Notes under the pieces: model-generated
Databases searched by the model: none
What the model was told of the DNA's origin: nothing
What the model saw: only the letters and a program-made list of their open reading frames with translations
Translations under genes and position numbers: made by a program
Source: Streptomyces ferrugineus
GTDB lineage: Bacteria > Actinomycetota > Actinomycetes > Streptomycetales > Streptomycetaceae
Direction: 5' to 3'
NCBI RefSeq assembly: GCF_015160855.1
Contig: NZ_CP063373.1
Span: 7,378,001-7,442,000, forward strand
DNA: 64,000 bases
Shown: in pieces, positions 52,401-60,508 of the stretch
Layout: every line of letters begins with the position of its first letter
Numbering within the stretch: position 1 is the first letter of the stretch

Positions 52401-53302
52401 CCTACAACGGTGTCATCCACGAGATGACGGAGGCACGGGACGTCCGGATGGGCATGTACGGCCACTCCAACCAGGTCGCCCACCACGCGATCTACATGTA
52501 CGACGCGGCCGGGCAGCCCTGGAAGGCGCAGAAAAACGTGCGCGAGGTGCTGTCGCGGCTGTACGTCGGCAGCGAGATCGGACAGGGCTACCACGGCGAC
52601 GAGGACAACGGCGAGCAGTCGGCCTGGTTCCTGTTCTCCGCGCTGGGCTTCTATCCGCTGGTGATGGGCAGTGGCGAGTACGCCATCGGCTCACCCCTGT
52701 TCAATAAGGCGACGGTCCAGCTGGAGAACGGCCGCAAGCTGGTGGTGAAGGCGCCGAGGAACAGCGCCCGCAACGTGTACGTCCAGGGCCTGAGGGTCAA
52801 CGGGGTGCCGTGGAAGTCGACCTCGCTGCCGCACTCGCTGATCGCGAAGGGCGGCGTCCTGGAGTTCGACATGGGCCCGCGGCCCTCGTCCTGGGGCACC
52901 GGCAAGAACGCGGCGCCCGTGTCCATCACCAAGGACGACAAGGTGCCGACGCCTCGGGCGGACGCGCTGAAGGGTGACGGAGCTGACGGGGCGCTGTTCG
53001 ACGACACCTCGGCGACCCAGGCGAGCGTCACATCGGTGGACCTGCCGGTGTCCGAGGGCACCAGGGCCGTGCAGTACACCCTGACGTCGCCGTCCGACCG
53101 GACGAAGGCGCCGGCCGGCTGGAAGCTCCAGGGGTCGAAGGACGGCACCACGTGGCGCACCCTCGACGGACGCTCCGGGCAGTCCTTCGCATGGGACCGC
53201 CAGACACGGGCGTTCTCCGTGGGGTCGCCGGGTACGTACGCGAAGTACCGCCTGGTGCTCGACGGCGAGGCGGTGCTGTCGGAAGTCGAACTGCTCGCCT
53301 GA
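49490..53302 (+). CDS. Secreted GH92 alpha-mannosidase with discoidin-like modules
   Basis: Calcium-dependent exo-alpha-mannosidase of GH92, acting outside the cell on mannan or N-glycans. The 1270-residue protein has a basic signal peptide (to about 33, GAAVALP). A discoidin/F5-8C-like domain (about 85-210) reads DGKDWKTVDTRSGESFAERFQTR. The GH92 N- and catalytic domains (about 385-1130) contain NNGFWDTYRTTWPAYSLL, SWALEGYLNDYGIAKMG and GYHGDEDNGEQSAWFLFSALG. A second discoidin-like module ends the protein (DGTTWRTLDGRSGQSFAWDRQTR), echoing the first. The start is TTG 49490, six bases after a GGGAGGG ribosome binding site; starting at TTG 49454 would put the operator palindrome inside the gene. 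Confidence 0.92.
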   Translation: MKQQRARHRWGTAVVSAAAFALTVGSQGAAVALPEAPATADREFASSFEADDPAPDWLNTVDTAPDGTKRASGVDGGYSTGIPGNVTDHVTDVRASGENTGGGEVKENLVDGEPSSKWLVFAPTGWVEFDLDKPVKIAKYALTSANDYAERDPQDWILQGSTDGKDWKTVDTRSGESFAERFQTRTYDLAEPAEYQHFRLEITENHGAADILQLADVQFSTGGSDGPVPQDMLSLVDRGPSGSPTAKAGAGFTGKRALRYAGRHTADGRAYSYNKVYDVNVAVGRDTRLSYRVFPSMADGDRDYDATNVSVDLAFTDGTHLSDLGATDQHGFPLSPRGQGAAKVLYVNQWNNVASRIGSVAAGRTVDRILVAYDSPKGPAKFRGWLDDIALKAVAPEKPKAHPSDYALTTRGTLSSGGFSRGNNFPATAVPHGFNFWTPVTNAGSLTWLYDYARANNDDNLPTVQAFSASHEPSPWMGDRQTFQMMPSAAAGTPDTGREARELAFRHENETARPYYYGVRFENGLKAEMAPTDHAAVLRFTYPGDDASVVFDNVTDQAGLTLDEENGIVTGYSDVKSGLSTGATRLFVYGEFDKPVTEGSSSGVKGYLRFDAGADRTVTLRLATSLISVDQAKDNLRQEVDGASFERVKSRAQHQWDRLLGKVEVQGATPDQLTTLYSSLYRLYLYPNSGFEKVGGKYRYASPFSPMPNPDTPTHTGAKIVDGKVYVNNGFWDTYRTTWPAYSLLTPGQAGEMVDGFVQQYKDGGWTSRWSSPGYADLMTGTSSDVAFADAYVKGVDFDAKSAYDAAVKNATVVPPSSGVGRKGMATSPFLGYTSTETHEGLSWALEGYLNDYGIAKMGRALYKKTGDKRYKEESEYFLDRARDYVNLFDGKAGFFQGRDQKGDWRVESSKYDPRVWGYDYTETNGWGYAFTAPQDSRGLANLYGGRDGLADKLDEYFATPETASPEFKGSYNGVIHEMTEARDVRMGMYGHSNQVAHHAIYMYDAAGQPWKAQKNVREVLSRLYVGSEIGQGYHGDEDNGEQSAWFLFSALGFYPLVMGSGEYAIGSPLFNKATVQLENGRKLVVKAPRNSARNVYVQGLRVNGVPWKSTSLPHSLIAKGGVLEFDMGPRPSSWGTGKNAAPVSITKDDKVPTPRADALKGDGADGALFDDTSATQASVTSVDLPVSEGTRAVQYTLTSPSDRTKAPAGWKLQGSKDGTTWRTLDGRSGQSFAWDRQTRAFSVGSPGTYAKYRLVLDGEAVLSEVELLA

Positions 53303-53322
53303 GCAACGGAGTTGGGGGTCTC

Positions 53323-55269
53323 ATGCAGGGTGTCGATCCGGCCTGGCTGCCGGACGGGGCGTTCCGGCCGATCGGCACCCGGCGGACCCTGATCCGCGGC
53401 TCGGGTCCGCTGGTGGACACCGTGCACGGGGAAGTGGCGGATGCCTGCGCGCGGTTCGGGGGGAGCGTCTCGCGCGAGGGCTCCCCCGAACCGTACGACC
53501 TGGTGCTGGAGCTGACCGGCCCGGGTGACGGCGAGGCGTTCGCCTTCGAGCGCGGTGACGGCCGTACGACCGTCACCGCGTCCGGCGGGCCCGGGCTGCT
53601 GTACGGCCTCTTCCACGTCGTACGGCTCGGTGACACGGCGTTCCAGGGCTCGCACGACCGCGAGGAGCACCGGCCCGACGTGGCGCTGCGCATGCTCGAC
53701 CACTGGGACAACGTGGCCGTGCATCCGGTCATGGGCCAGGTGGAGCGCGGATACGCCGGCGGCTCGCTGTTCTGGGAGGACGGACGGGCGCGCGGCGAGC
53801 TGCTGGGGCGGGTGCGGGCGTACGGGCGGCTGCTGGCGGCGTGCGGGATCAACGCCGTGGCCGTCAACAACGTCAATGTGCACGAGACCGAGGCCCGTCT
53901 GCTGACGGACCGGATCGGCGAGGTCGCCGCGATCGCGGCTGTGCTGCGGCCCTATGGCATCCGCACCCATCTGTCGGTCACCTTCGCGGCGCCGATGGTG
54001 CTCGGCGGGCTGTCCACGGCGGATCCGCTGGATGCGGGTGTGCGCGGGTGGTGGGCGCGGACGACCGCGCGAGTGTACGGGGCGATCCCGGACTTCGGCG
54101 GGTATGTGGTGAAGGCCGACTCGGAGGGGCAGCCGGGGCCCTTCGCGTACGGCCGCAGCCACGCGGACGGGGCGAACATGCTGGCCGCCGCACTGGGGCC
54201 GTACGGCGGCACGGTGCACTGGCGGGCCTTCGTCTACGACCACCGACAGGACTGGCGGGACCGGACGACGGACCGGGCGCGGGCCGCGTACGACCATTTC
54301 GTGCCGCTGGACGGGCAGTTCGCCGCCAACGCTGTGCTCCAGGTGAAGCACGGGCCGATGGACTTCCAGGTGCGGGAGCCTCTCTCGCCGCTGATCGGTG
54401 CGATGCCGCGCACTCGGCTCGCCGTGGAGCTGCAGGCCACCCAGGAGTACACCGGGCAGCAGCGGCATGTGTGCTGGCTCGGGCCCATGTGGAGTGAGGT
54501 GCTGCGGTTCCGGCCGGAGGAGTCGGCCGCGGTCGGGGAGTTGGCGCGCGGTGGGCTGGTGGCCGTGTCCAACGTCGGTGACGATCCGTTCTGGACCGGC
54601 CATCCGCTGGCCCAGGCGAACCTGTACACCTTCGGGCGGCTGGCCTGGGAGCCCGGCGCGGATCCGGGCCGGATCCTGGACGAGTGGATCGCCCTCACCT
54701 TCGGACCGCGTCCGGCGGCGGAGCTGCACGCGGTGCTCGACGGTTCGTGGCGGACGTACGAGAAGTACACGGCGCCGCTCGGGGTGGGCTGGATGGTGCA
54801 GCCCGGCCACCACTACGGGCCGAGCGTGGACGGGTACGAGTACAGCCCCTGGGGCACCTACCACTTCGCCGACCGCGACGGCGTCGGCGTCGACCGCAGC
54901 GTGGCGACCGGCACCGGGTACGCGGGGCAGTACGCCGAGCAGTGGGCCGAGGTGTACGAGTCACCGGACACCTGCCCGGACGAGGTGCTGCTGTTCTTCC
55001 ACCATGTGTCGTACAACCATGTGCTCCGGAGCGGGAAGACGGTGATCCAGCACATATACGACACACACTTCGAAGGCGTGGCGGAGGTGGAGCGGGCCCG
55101 CGAGGTGTGGGCCTCGCTGGCGGGGCTGATGGACCCGGCGCGCCACGCGCGGGTCGCGGAGCGGTACGAGGAGCAGCTCCGCAGTGCCCGCGAGTGGCGC
55201 GATCAGATCAACAGCTACTTCCTGCGCAAGTCAGGTGTGGGCGACGCACATGGGCGCCGCATCTACTGA
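53323..55269 (+). CDS. aguA: GH67 alpha-glucuronidase
   Basis: Removes 4-O-methyl-glucuronic acid from the end of aldouronic xylo-oligosaccharides. 648 residues and no signal peptide, so it works on imported oligomers. The N-terminal domain (to about 130) precedes the TIM barrel. The catalytic acid is Glu268 in YVVKADSEGQPGPF. The catalytic base pair Asp347 (KHGPMDFQVREPL) and Glu375 (VELQATQEYTG) are 28 residues apart, the same spacing as Asp365 and Glu393 of the Cellvibrio enzyme. The start is ATG 53323. It follows the GH92 gene by 20 bases. Its last seven bases overlap the end of the convergent GH42 gene. Confidence 0.93.
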   Translation: MQGVDPAWLPDGAFRPIGTRRTLIRGSGPLVDTVHGEVADACARFGGSVSREGSPEPYDLVLELTGPGDGEAFAFERGDGRTTVTASGGPGLLYGLFHVVRLGDTAFQGSHDREEHRPDVALRMLDHWDNVAVHPVMGQVERGYAGGSLFWEDGRARGELLGRVRAYGRLLAACGINAVAVNNVNVHETEARLLTDRIGEVAAIAAVLRPYGIRTHLSVTFAAPMVLGGLSTADPLDAGVRGWWARTTARVYGAIPDFGGYVVKADSEGQPGPFAYGRSHADGANMLAAALGPYGGTVHWRAFVYDHRQDWRDRTTDRARAAYDHFVPLDGQFAANAVLQVKHGPMDFQVREPLSPLIGAMPRTRLAVELQATQEYTGQQRHVCWLGPMWSEVLRFRPEESAAVGELARGGLVAVSNVGDDPFWTGHPLAQANLYTFGRLAWEPGADPGRILDEWIALTFGPRPAAELHAVLDGSWRTYEKYTAPLGVGWMVQPGHHYGPSVDGYEYSPWGTYHFADRDGVGVDRSVATGTGYAGQYAEQWAEVYESPDTCPDEVLLFFHHVSYNHVLRSGKTVIQHIYDTHFEGVAEVERAREVWASLAGLMDPARHARVAERYEEQLRSAREWRDQINSYFLRKSGVGDAHGRRIY

Positions 55270-57287
55270 ACCCGCAGGATCGCTGTGCCGAGTGGGTCGA
55301 GAGTCAGTGGCCCGCCTTTCTCGACCCGCTTGCCGGTCAGCAGGTCGGTGGCGGCGGTGTGGGCGGTCAGACGGGCCGGTTCGGGGGCGTGGTTGAGGAG
55401 GAAGAGCAGGCGGGTGCCGTCGGGGGCGACGCGCGTCGCCGTCTCGACGGTCGGCTGGTCGGAGTACGGGCCGAGCAGGTCGTGGCGGGCCAGGATCCGG
55501 CGGACGACCCGGTCGACGCCGGGCTGGTCCAGGGCGGTGGCGACGTACCAGCCCTCGCCCCCGCTCGCACCGAGGCGGTTGTGGGTCACGGCCGGGGTGC
55601 CGGCGTAGAAGTCGGCGCCGTACGTGCCGACCGGCTCGGCGCCGCGCGGCAGGACGATCTCGAAGACCAGGCGGGCCTCGCAGGTCAGCTCTCCCAACTG
55701 GACCGGCTGCACGACGTCGGCAGGCCGCGCGTCCCATTCGTCCACGCGGACGCCCATGAGAGGGGCGAGCGGGCCGGGGACGTCGGTGAGGAAGGCGCGG
55801 TCGTGTTCGTCGACGCGCCCCGAGAGGAAGGTCGTCAGAACGGTGCCGCCGCGTGCGGCGACGGCCTCCAGGCGGGTGGCCAGGTCGCCCTTGACCATGT
55901 GCAGGACCGGCGCGAGGACCACGTCGTACCCCGTGAGGTCGGCCGTGACCGGCACGACGTCCACGTCCACGCCGGCCTCGCGGGCGGCCCGGTAGTAGGC
56001 GTGGACCATCTCCTGGTACTTCACCAGCCGGGAGGGCCCGTCGGAGGTCTCCAGGGCCCACCAGCTGTCCCAGTCGAAGAGGAGCGCGGTGCGCGCGGGG
56101 GTACGAGCGCCGAGCGTCACGTCGCCGAGCGCCTCCAACTCCCGCCCCAGCCCCGCCACTTCACGGAACACGCGGGTGTCGTCACGGCCCGCGTGGCCGA
56201 TGACCGCGCCGTGGTACTTCTCGCAGGCGCCGCGCGAGGCGCGCAGCTGGAAGTAGAGGGCGGCGTCCGCGCCGTGGGCGATGGCCTGGAAGGTGGCCAG
56301 GCGGAGTTCCCCGGGGCGGCGCAGCGGGTTGACGTCACGGCAGGCCGTCGTGGACGGGGTCTGCTCCATCAGCCAGAAGGGGGCGCCGTCCTTGAGGCCG
56401 CGCATCAGGTCGTGGGCGAGGGCGGGCCAGGTGGGCGGGGCGTCGAGGGGCGGGTAGCTGTCCCAGGAGGCGAAGTCGAGGTGCGGCGCCCAGCGGTGGT
56501 AGTCGAGGGGGCGAAACATGCCCATGAAGTTGGTGGTGACGGGCGTGTCCTGGTCATGGGCGCGGATCACCTCCTTCTCGGCGAGGAAGCAGCCGAGCAG
56601 CGCGTCGGTGGTGAACCGGAGGTAGTCGAGGGTGATGCCCTGGAACGCGGTGTGGTCGGGGCCCCGCCAGTGCTCGGTGAGGGCGTTCGGGGGCTCGATC
56701 TCGCCGAAGTCGGTGTAGCGGTGGGACCAGAAGGTGGTCCACCAGGCGTCGTTGAGGGCGTCGAGGGTGCCGTACCTGTCCTTCAGCCACTCCCGGAAGG
56801 CCCCGGCGCACAGGTCGCAGTAGCACGCCCCGCCGTACTCGTTGTTGACGTGCCAGGCGAGCAGCGCCGGGTGGGCCGCGTAGCGTTCGGCGAGGCGGGC
56901 CGCGAGCGCCGTGGCGTGGTCACGGTACGCCGGTGAGCTGGGGCAGAAGTTGTGGCGCTGGCCGTAGCGGTGGCGGCGGCCCTCGAAGTCCGTTCGGTTG
57001 ACCTCGGGGTGCCTCCTGGCCAGCCAGGGCGGGAGGGCCGCGGTGCCGGTGGCCAGGCAGACCCGGCGGTTCTCGGCGGCCGCACGGTCCAGGATGCGGT
57101 CGAGGACCGTGAAGTCGTAGGTGTCGGGCGCGGGTTGGGTGAGGGACCAGGAGAAGACGCCGACCGTGAGGGTGTCGATGCCGGCCCGCGTGAACAGACG
57201 GTGGTCGTCGTCCCAGACCTGCTCCGGCCACTGCTCGGGGTTGTAGTCGCCGCCGTACGGGATCCTCGGGGTGCGCGGCGCGCTCAT
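55263..57287 (-). CDS. GH42 beta-galactosidase
   Basis: Cytoplasmic enzyme of 674 residues that removes terminal beta-galactose (some relatives act on alpha-L-arabinopyranose). The start PYGGDYNPEQWPEQVWDDD is a GH42 signature. The acid/base is Glu150 in AWHVNNEYGG and the nucleophile Glu308 in FWLMEQTPSTT. The zinc-site cysteines are Cys115, Cys155, Cys157 and Cys160 (CYCDLC). The trimerisation and C-terminal beta domains are complete. ATG 57287 is shared with the stop of the upstream YesL gene (ATGA). It is the last gene of the transporter operon, so it probably trims oligosaccharides brought in by that transporter. Confidence 0.93.
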   Translation of the reverse strand: MSAPRTPRIPYGGDYNPEQWPEQVWDDDHRLFTRAGIDTLTVGVFSWSLTQPAPDTYDFTVLDRILDRAAAENRRVCLATGTAALPPWLARRHPEVNRTDFEGRRHRYGQRHNFCPSSPAYRDHATALAARLAERYAAHPALLAWHVNNEYGGACYCDLCAGAFREWLKDRYGTLDALNDAWWTTFWSHRYTDFGEIEPPNALTEHWRGPDHTAFQGITLDYLRFTTDALLGCFLAEKEVIRAHDQDTPVTTNFMGMFRPLDYHRWAPHLDFASWDSYPPLDAPPTWPALAHDLMRGLKDGAPFWLMEQTPSTTACRDVNPLRRPGELRLATFQAIAHGADAALYFQLRASRGACEKYHGAVIGHAGRDDTRVFREVAGLGRELEALGDVTLGARTPARTALLFDWDSWWALETSDGPSRLVKYQEMVHAYYRAAREAGVDVDVVPVTADLTGYDVVLAPVLHMVKGDLATRLEAVAARGGTVLTTFLSGRVDEHDRAFLTDVPGPLAPLMGVRVDEWDARPADVVQPVQLGELTCEARLVFEIVLPRGAEPVGTYGADFYAGTPAVTHNRLGASGGEGWYVATALDQPGVDRVVRRILARHDLLGPYSDQPTVETATRVAPDGTRLLFLLNHAPEPARLTAHTAATDLLTGKRVEKGGPLTLDPLGTAILRVQ

Positions 57288-57970
57288 GCCGTGAAGTCCT
57301 CCTCGGTCTCGGCGATCACCGGGCGGCTGCTGTGCAGCAGGGACAGCAGCAGCGGGGCGGCCAGCAGGGCGGGCAGGGCCTCGGTCAGCAGGGCGGTCGA
57401 CGCGGCCACCAGCACCAGCAGGGAGGCGGCGCCGAGGGTGGCGCGGGCGTGCCGGAAGAGGAAGTACCCGGCGAGACGGGCGGTGTCGCGGGCGCGGAAG
57501 GCGAACAGGGAGGTGAGGACCAGCGCGTGCGCGCCCCACAGCAGGGAGCCGGCCCCGATCGCGCCGAGCAGCACCGCCCACCAGCCGGGCAGGCCGGTGG
57601 CGGAGAAGTGGGTCAAGGTGAACGCGATGACCGTCAGCCAGGCGAGCAGCGGCGCCCAGAGCTTCAGCGCGGGGAGGGCGTTGAGCCGCCAGCCGCGGGC
57701 GTAGGCGCGGGCCGGGTGCAGATCGGTGAGATCGGCGGTGCGGTGGTGCAGGGCGTAGAGGGCGGCGGACAGGGCCGGGCCGAGCGGCAGCAGGCATACG
57801 GCGGCCAGGGGCAGGTTGGCCGGGTCGGGGCCGAGCAGGAGCAGGCCGGCGAGTCCGGGCGCGGCGGCCAGGAGCAGCAGGGCCTCGACGGTGACCAGGG
57901 TGTGGATCAGGGCGGCGGCGCGGGAGAGGACTCCGGTGCCGAAGTCGGCCGTGCGGACGCCGCCGCTCAC
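57284..57970 (-). CDS. DUF624 / YesL-family membrane protein
   Basis: 228-residue protein with five or six predicted membrane helices (VTVEALLLLAAAPGLAGLLLL, LPLAAVCLLPLGPALSAALYA and others). The family is named for Bacillus subtilis YesL, encoded with an oligosaccharide transporter and a GH42 enzyme in the rhamnogalacturonan cluster. The gene neighbourhood here is the same kind. The molecular role is unknown; a helper of the transporter is often supposed. The GTG start 57970 overlaps the binding-protein stop by GTGA, and its own stop overlaps the GH42 start by ATGA. Confidence 0.8.
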   Translation of the reverse strand: MSGGVRTADFGTGVLSRAAALIHTLVTVEALLLLAAAPGLAGLLLLGPDPANLPLAAVCLLPLGPALSAALYALHHRTADLTDLHPARAYARGWRLNALPALKLWAPLLAWLTVIAFTLTHFSATGLPGWWAVLLGAIGAGSLLWGAHALVLTSLFAFRARDTARLAGYFLFRHARATLGAASLLVLVAASTALLTEALPALLAAPLLLSLLHSSRPVIAETEEDFTA

Positions 57971-59622
57971 CCGTTCTCCTTCTCGAAGCGTTCGTACGCC
58001 TTGTTGTGCAGGTCGACGAGCCGGTCCATGTTCTTGGACTTGAGTTCGGTGACGTAGGCGTCCCACTCGGACATCGGGCGCTTGCCGAGGACGAACTTGA
58101 GGGTGTTCTGGGTGACGTGGTCCCTGAGCGGCGTCTCCCACAGGGATGCCTGTTCCTGCTCGAAGGACTGCAGCGGGTGGGCCGGGGCGATGGGCGTCTG
58201 TTCGCGCCGGGACATGACGTCCTGGAACTTCTTCTCGTCGGGGCTGAACATGGAGGAGACGAGTTCCCAGCTGCCGCCGTAGGCGAAGACGCCGTTGTAG
58301 AAGCCGTAGTCCTTCTGCATGTCCTTCGGGGCGTCCGGGTCGGACCCCATGAGGCTGATGCCGGGCTTCGGCTGGTACTGGCCAGCGGAGCGGGTGTAGG
58401 TGACGCCCTCGACGCCCCACCGCGCGAACCGCTGGCCCTCGTCCGAGTACCACAGCCAGTCCACGAACTGCATCGTCGCGACGAAGCTGTCGCTCTTGAG
58501 CGCCTTGCTGGAGATCATGACGCCGTTCTCCAGCCGGACGCCGCCCAGCACCACGGGACCGGCGGGTCCCAGCGGCACCGGAGTCATCTCGATCTTCGCG
58601 CCCTTGACCTGCTTCTCGAGGTTGAAGCGGTAGTTCTGCACCAGTTCCTGCGGGTTGGCGCTGATCGCGAAGGACTTCTCGCCGAGCAGCTTCTGCACTG
58701 CCTCGTCGTCGGTCTGGGTGAAGCTCTCCGGGTCCACCAGCTTCTCGGCGACCAGCTTCCGCACGAACTCGATCATCTGCCGGTAGGCGTCCCTGGTTCC
58801 GGTGAAGACGAACTTCCGCGCGTTGGCGTCCCAGTCGACGGTGTTGTACGTCCATCCGGCCCGGACCCCGTACGCCTGGCCGAGGTAGCTGAAGAGGGCG
58901 GCGGCCGGGTAGGGCGTGTTCTTGCTCCAGCGGTCGGAGAACGGGTAGCGGTCCGGGTACTCCGCCTTGATCGCCTTGAAGACCTCGTACACCTCGTCCC
59001 AGGTGGTGGGCAGGCTCAGTCCGAGCCGGTCGAGGACGTCCGTGCGCAGCGCCAGCGAGTAGCCGGACCTGGGCTTCTCGTGCAGGCCGGGCAGCAGATA
59101 GAACCTGCCGTCGGACTGCCGGATGGAGTCGATCTCCGGCTCCAGTCTCCAGCGCTTGACCTTGTCCCGGAAGTTGGGCATCAGGTGCACGTAGTCGCTG
59201 ACCGGGAGGATCGCGCCCGACGACACGAACGCGACCTCCGAGGGGTGGTACGTCTTGGGGATCAGGAACGGGGCGTCGCCCGAGCCGATCAGGACGCTGC
59301 GCTTCTTCTCGTAGTCGACCAGGGGGACGCCGACCGGCTCGAAGGTGACGCCGGTGCGCTTGGTGAGCTCCTTCCAGAACAGCCAGCCGTTCTTCATCGG
59401 GTAGACCGGGTTGTCGTTGTGCAGGACCGACAGGGACAGCGGCTCGGCCGCCTTGAACTGCTGGCCGACGCGGTACTCCTTCATGGCGCCGTTCCGCTTC
59501 TTCGACAGGTCCTTGGAGTCCCCGCCGTCGTCGCCGCTGCCGCAGCCGGTGAGGGTGGCGAGGCCGATGAAGCCGGCGGCGGCGAGGATCTGACGCCGCG
59601 ACAGCTGTCCTGCGTTCTTCAC
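57967..59622 (-). CDS. Oligosaccharide-binding lipoprotein, LplA/YtcQ type
   Basis: 551-residue solute-binding protein of the large LplA group. The signal is Tat-like (SRRQILAAAGFIGLATLTGC) with the lipid-bearing Cys at about residue 27. Mature landmarks are LSLSVLHNDNPVYPMKNGWLFWKEL, RSGYSLALRTDVLDRLGLSLPTTWDEVYEVFKAIK, GGVRLENGVMISSKAL and FVDWLWYSDEGQRFARWG. This class carries aldouronates, pectin or host glycan oligomers in Bacilli, so xylan- or pectin-derived oligosaccharides are likely here, given GH67, GH42 and CE7. The start is GTG 59622, after AGGGAG. It is the third gene of a five-gene operon. Confidence 0.88.
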   Translation of the reverse strand: MKNAGQLSRRQILAAAGFIGLATLTGCGSGDDGGDSKDLSKKRNGAMKEYRVGQQFKAAEPLSLSVLHNDNPVYPMKNGWLFWKELTKRTGVTFEPVGVPLVDYEKKRSVLIGSGDAPFLIPKTYHPSEVAFVSSGAILPVSDYVHLMPNFRDKVKRWRLEPEIDSIRQSDGRFYLLPGLHEKPRSGYSLALRTDVLDRLGLSLPTTWDEVYEVFKAIKAEYPDRYPFSDRWSKNTPYPAAALFSYLGQAYGVRAGWTYNTVDWDANARKFVFTGTRDAYRQMIEFVRKLVAEKLVDPESFTQTDDEAVQKLLGEKSFAISANPQELVQNYRFNLEKQVKGAKIEMTPVPLGPAGPVVLGGVRLENGVMISSKALKSDSFVATMQFVDWLWYSDEGQRFARWGVEGVTYTRSAGQYQPKPGISLMGSDPDAPKDMQKDYGFYNGVFAYGGSWELVSSMFSPDEKKFQDVMSRREQTPIAPAHPLQSFEQEQASLWETPLRDHVTQNTLKFVLGKRPMSEWDAYVTELKSKNMDRLVDLHNKAYERFEKENG

Positions 59623-59635
59623 GGTTTCTCCCTTG

Positions 59636-60508
59636 TTAGCCCTTGACCGCGCCGAGCATCACGCCCGAGACGAAGTAGCGCTGGACGAACGGATAGACAC
59701 AGAGGATGGGCAGCGAGGTCAGCACGATCGTCACCGCCTGGATGTTCGCCCCCACCTGGCTGAGCTGTGCGTCGGCGGCACCCGCGTTGCCGCCCGTGGT
59801 GGCGCCCGAGATGAGGTTGCGCAGATAGACGGTGACCGGCATGAGCTCGGACTTGTCCATGTACAGGAAGGCGCTGAACCAGGAGTTCCAGAAGGACACC
59901 GAGTAGAACAGCACCATCGTCGCGACGACCGCCTTCGACAGGGGCAGCACGATCCGCAGCAGAATGCCGTACGTACTGAGGCCGTCGATCTGCGCGGCTT
60001 CCTCCAGTTCGGTCGGCAGGCTCTCGAAGAACGCCTTCATCACCAGCAGGTTGAACACACTGATCGCGTTGGGGAGCGCTATGGCCCAGACGCTGTTCTT
60101 CAGGCCGAGGCTGGTGACCAGGACGTAGTTGGGGATCAGGCCGCCGGTGAAGAACATGGTGAAGACGGCGACGCCGACCAGTACGCCGCGTCCCTTGAGG
60201 TGCTTCTTCGACAGGACGTAGGCATAACAGGTGGTCAGGACCATGGCCACGGTGGTGGCGACCGCCGTGTACAGCACGGTATTGCCGTAGTTCCGCCAGA
60301 ACATCGAGTCCTGGAACACGATCTTGTACGTGGTGAGGTTGAACCCCTTGGGCCACAGCGTCACTTCCCCGGCCCGGATCTGCCGCTCCGAACTGAACGA
60401 CCGGGCGATGATGTTGGCGAACGGGTACAGGGTGACGATCACGACCAGGGTGAGGACGACGCCGTTGACGCCCTGGAAGACGCGGTAGGAGCGGCTCGGC
60501 TTCACCAC
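59636..60508 (-). CDS. ABC transporter permease, YtcP type
   Basis: Second permease of the LplA-type importer, 290 residues with six helices, first VNGVVLTLVVIVTLYPFANIIA. The conserved RSFSSERQIRAGEV external loop and the YtcP signature FTGGLIPNYVLVTSLGLKNSVWA are present. The EAA loop is TELEEAAQIDGLSTYGILLRIVLPLSKAV. The start is GTG 60508 or the adjacent GTG 60505, overlapping the stop of the first permease gene. No ATPase is encoded in the operon. Confidence 0.9.
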   Translation of the reverse strand: MVKPSRSYRVFQGVNGVVLTLVVIVTLYPFANIIARSFSSERQIRAGEVTLWPKGFNLTTYKIVFQDSMFWRNYGNTVLYTAVATTVAMVLTTCYAYVLSKKHLKGRGVLVGVAVFTMFFTGGLIPNYVLVTSLGLKNSVWAIALPNAISVFNLLVMKAFFESLPTELEEAAQIDGLSTYGILLRIVLPLSKAVVATMVLFYSVSFWNSWFSAFLYMDKSELMPVTVYLRNLISGATTGGNAGAADAQLSQVGANIQAVTIVLTSLPILCVYPFVQRYFVSGVMLGAVKG

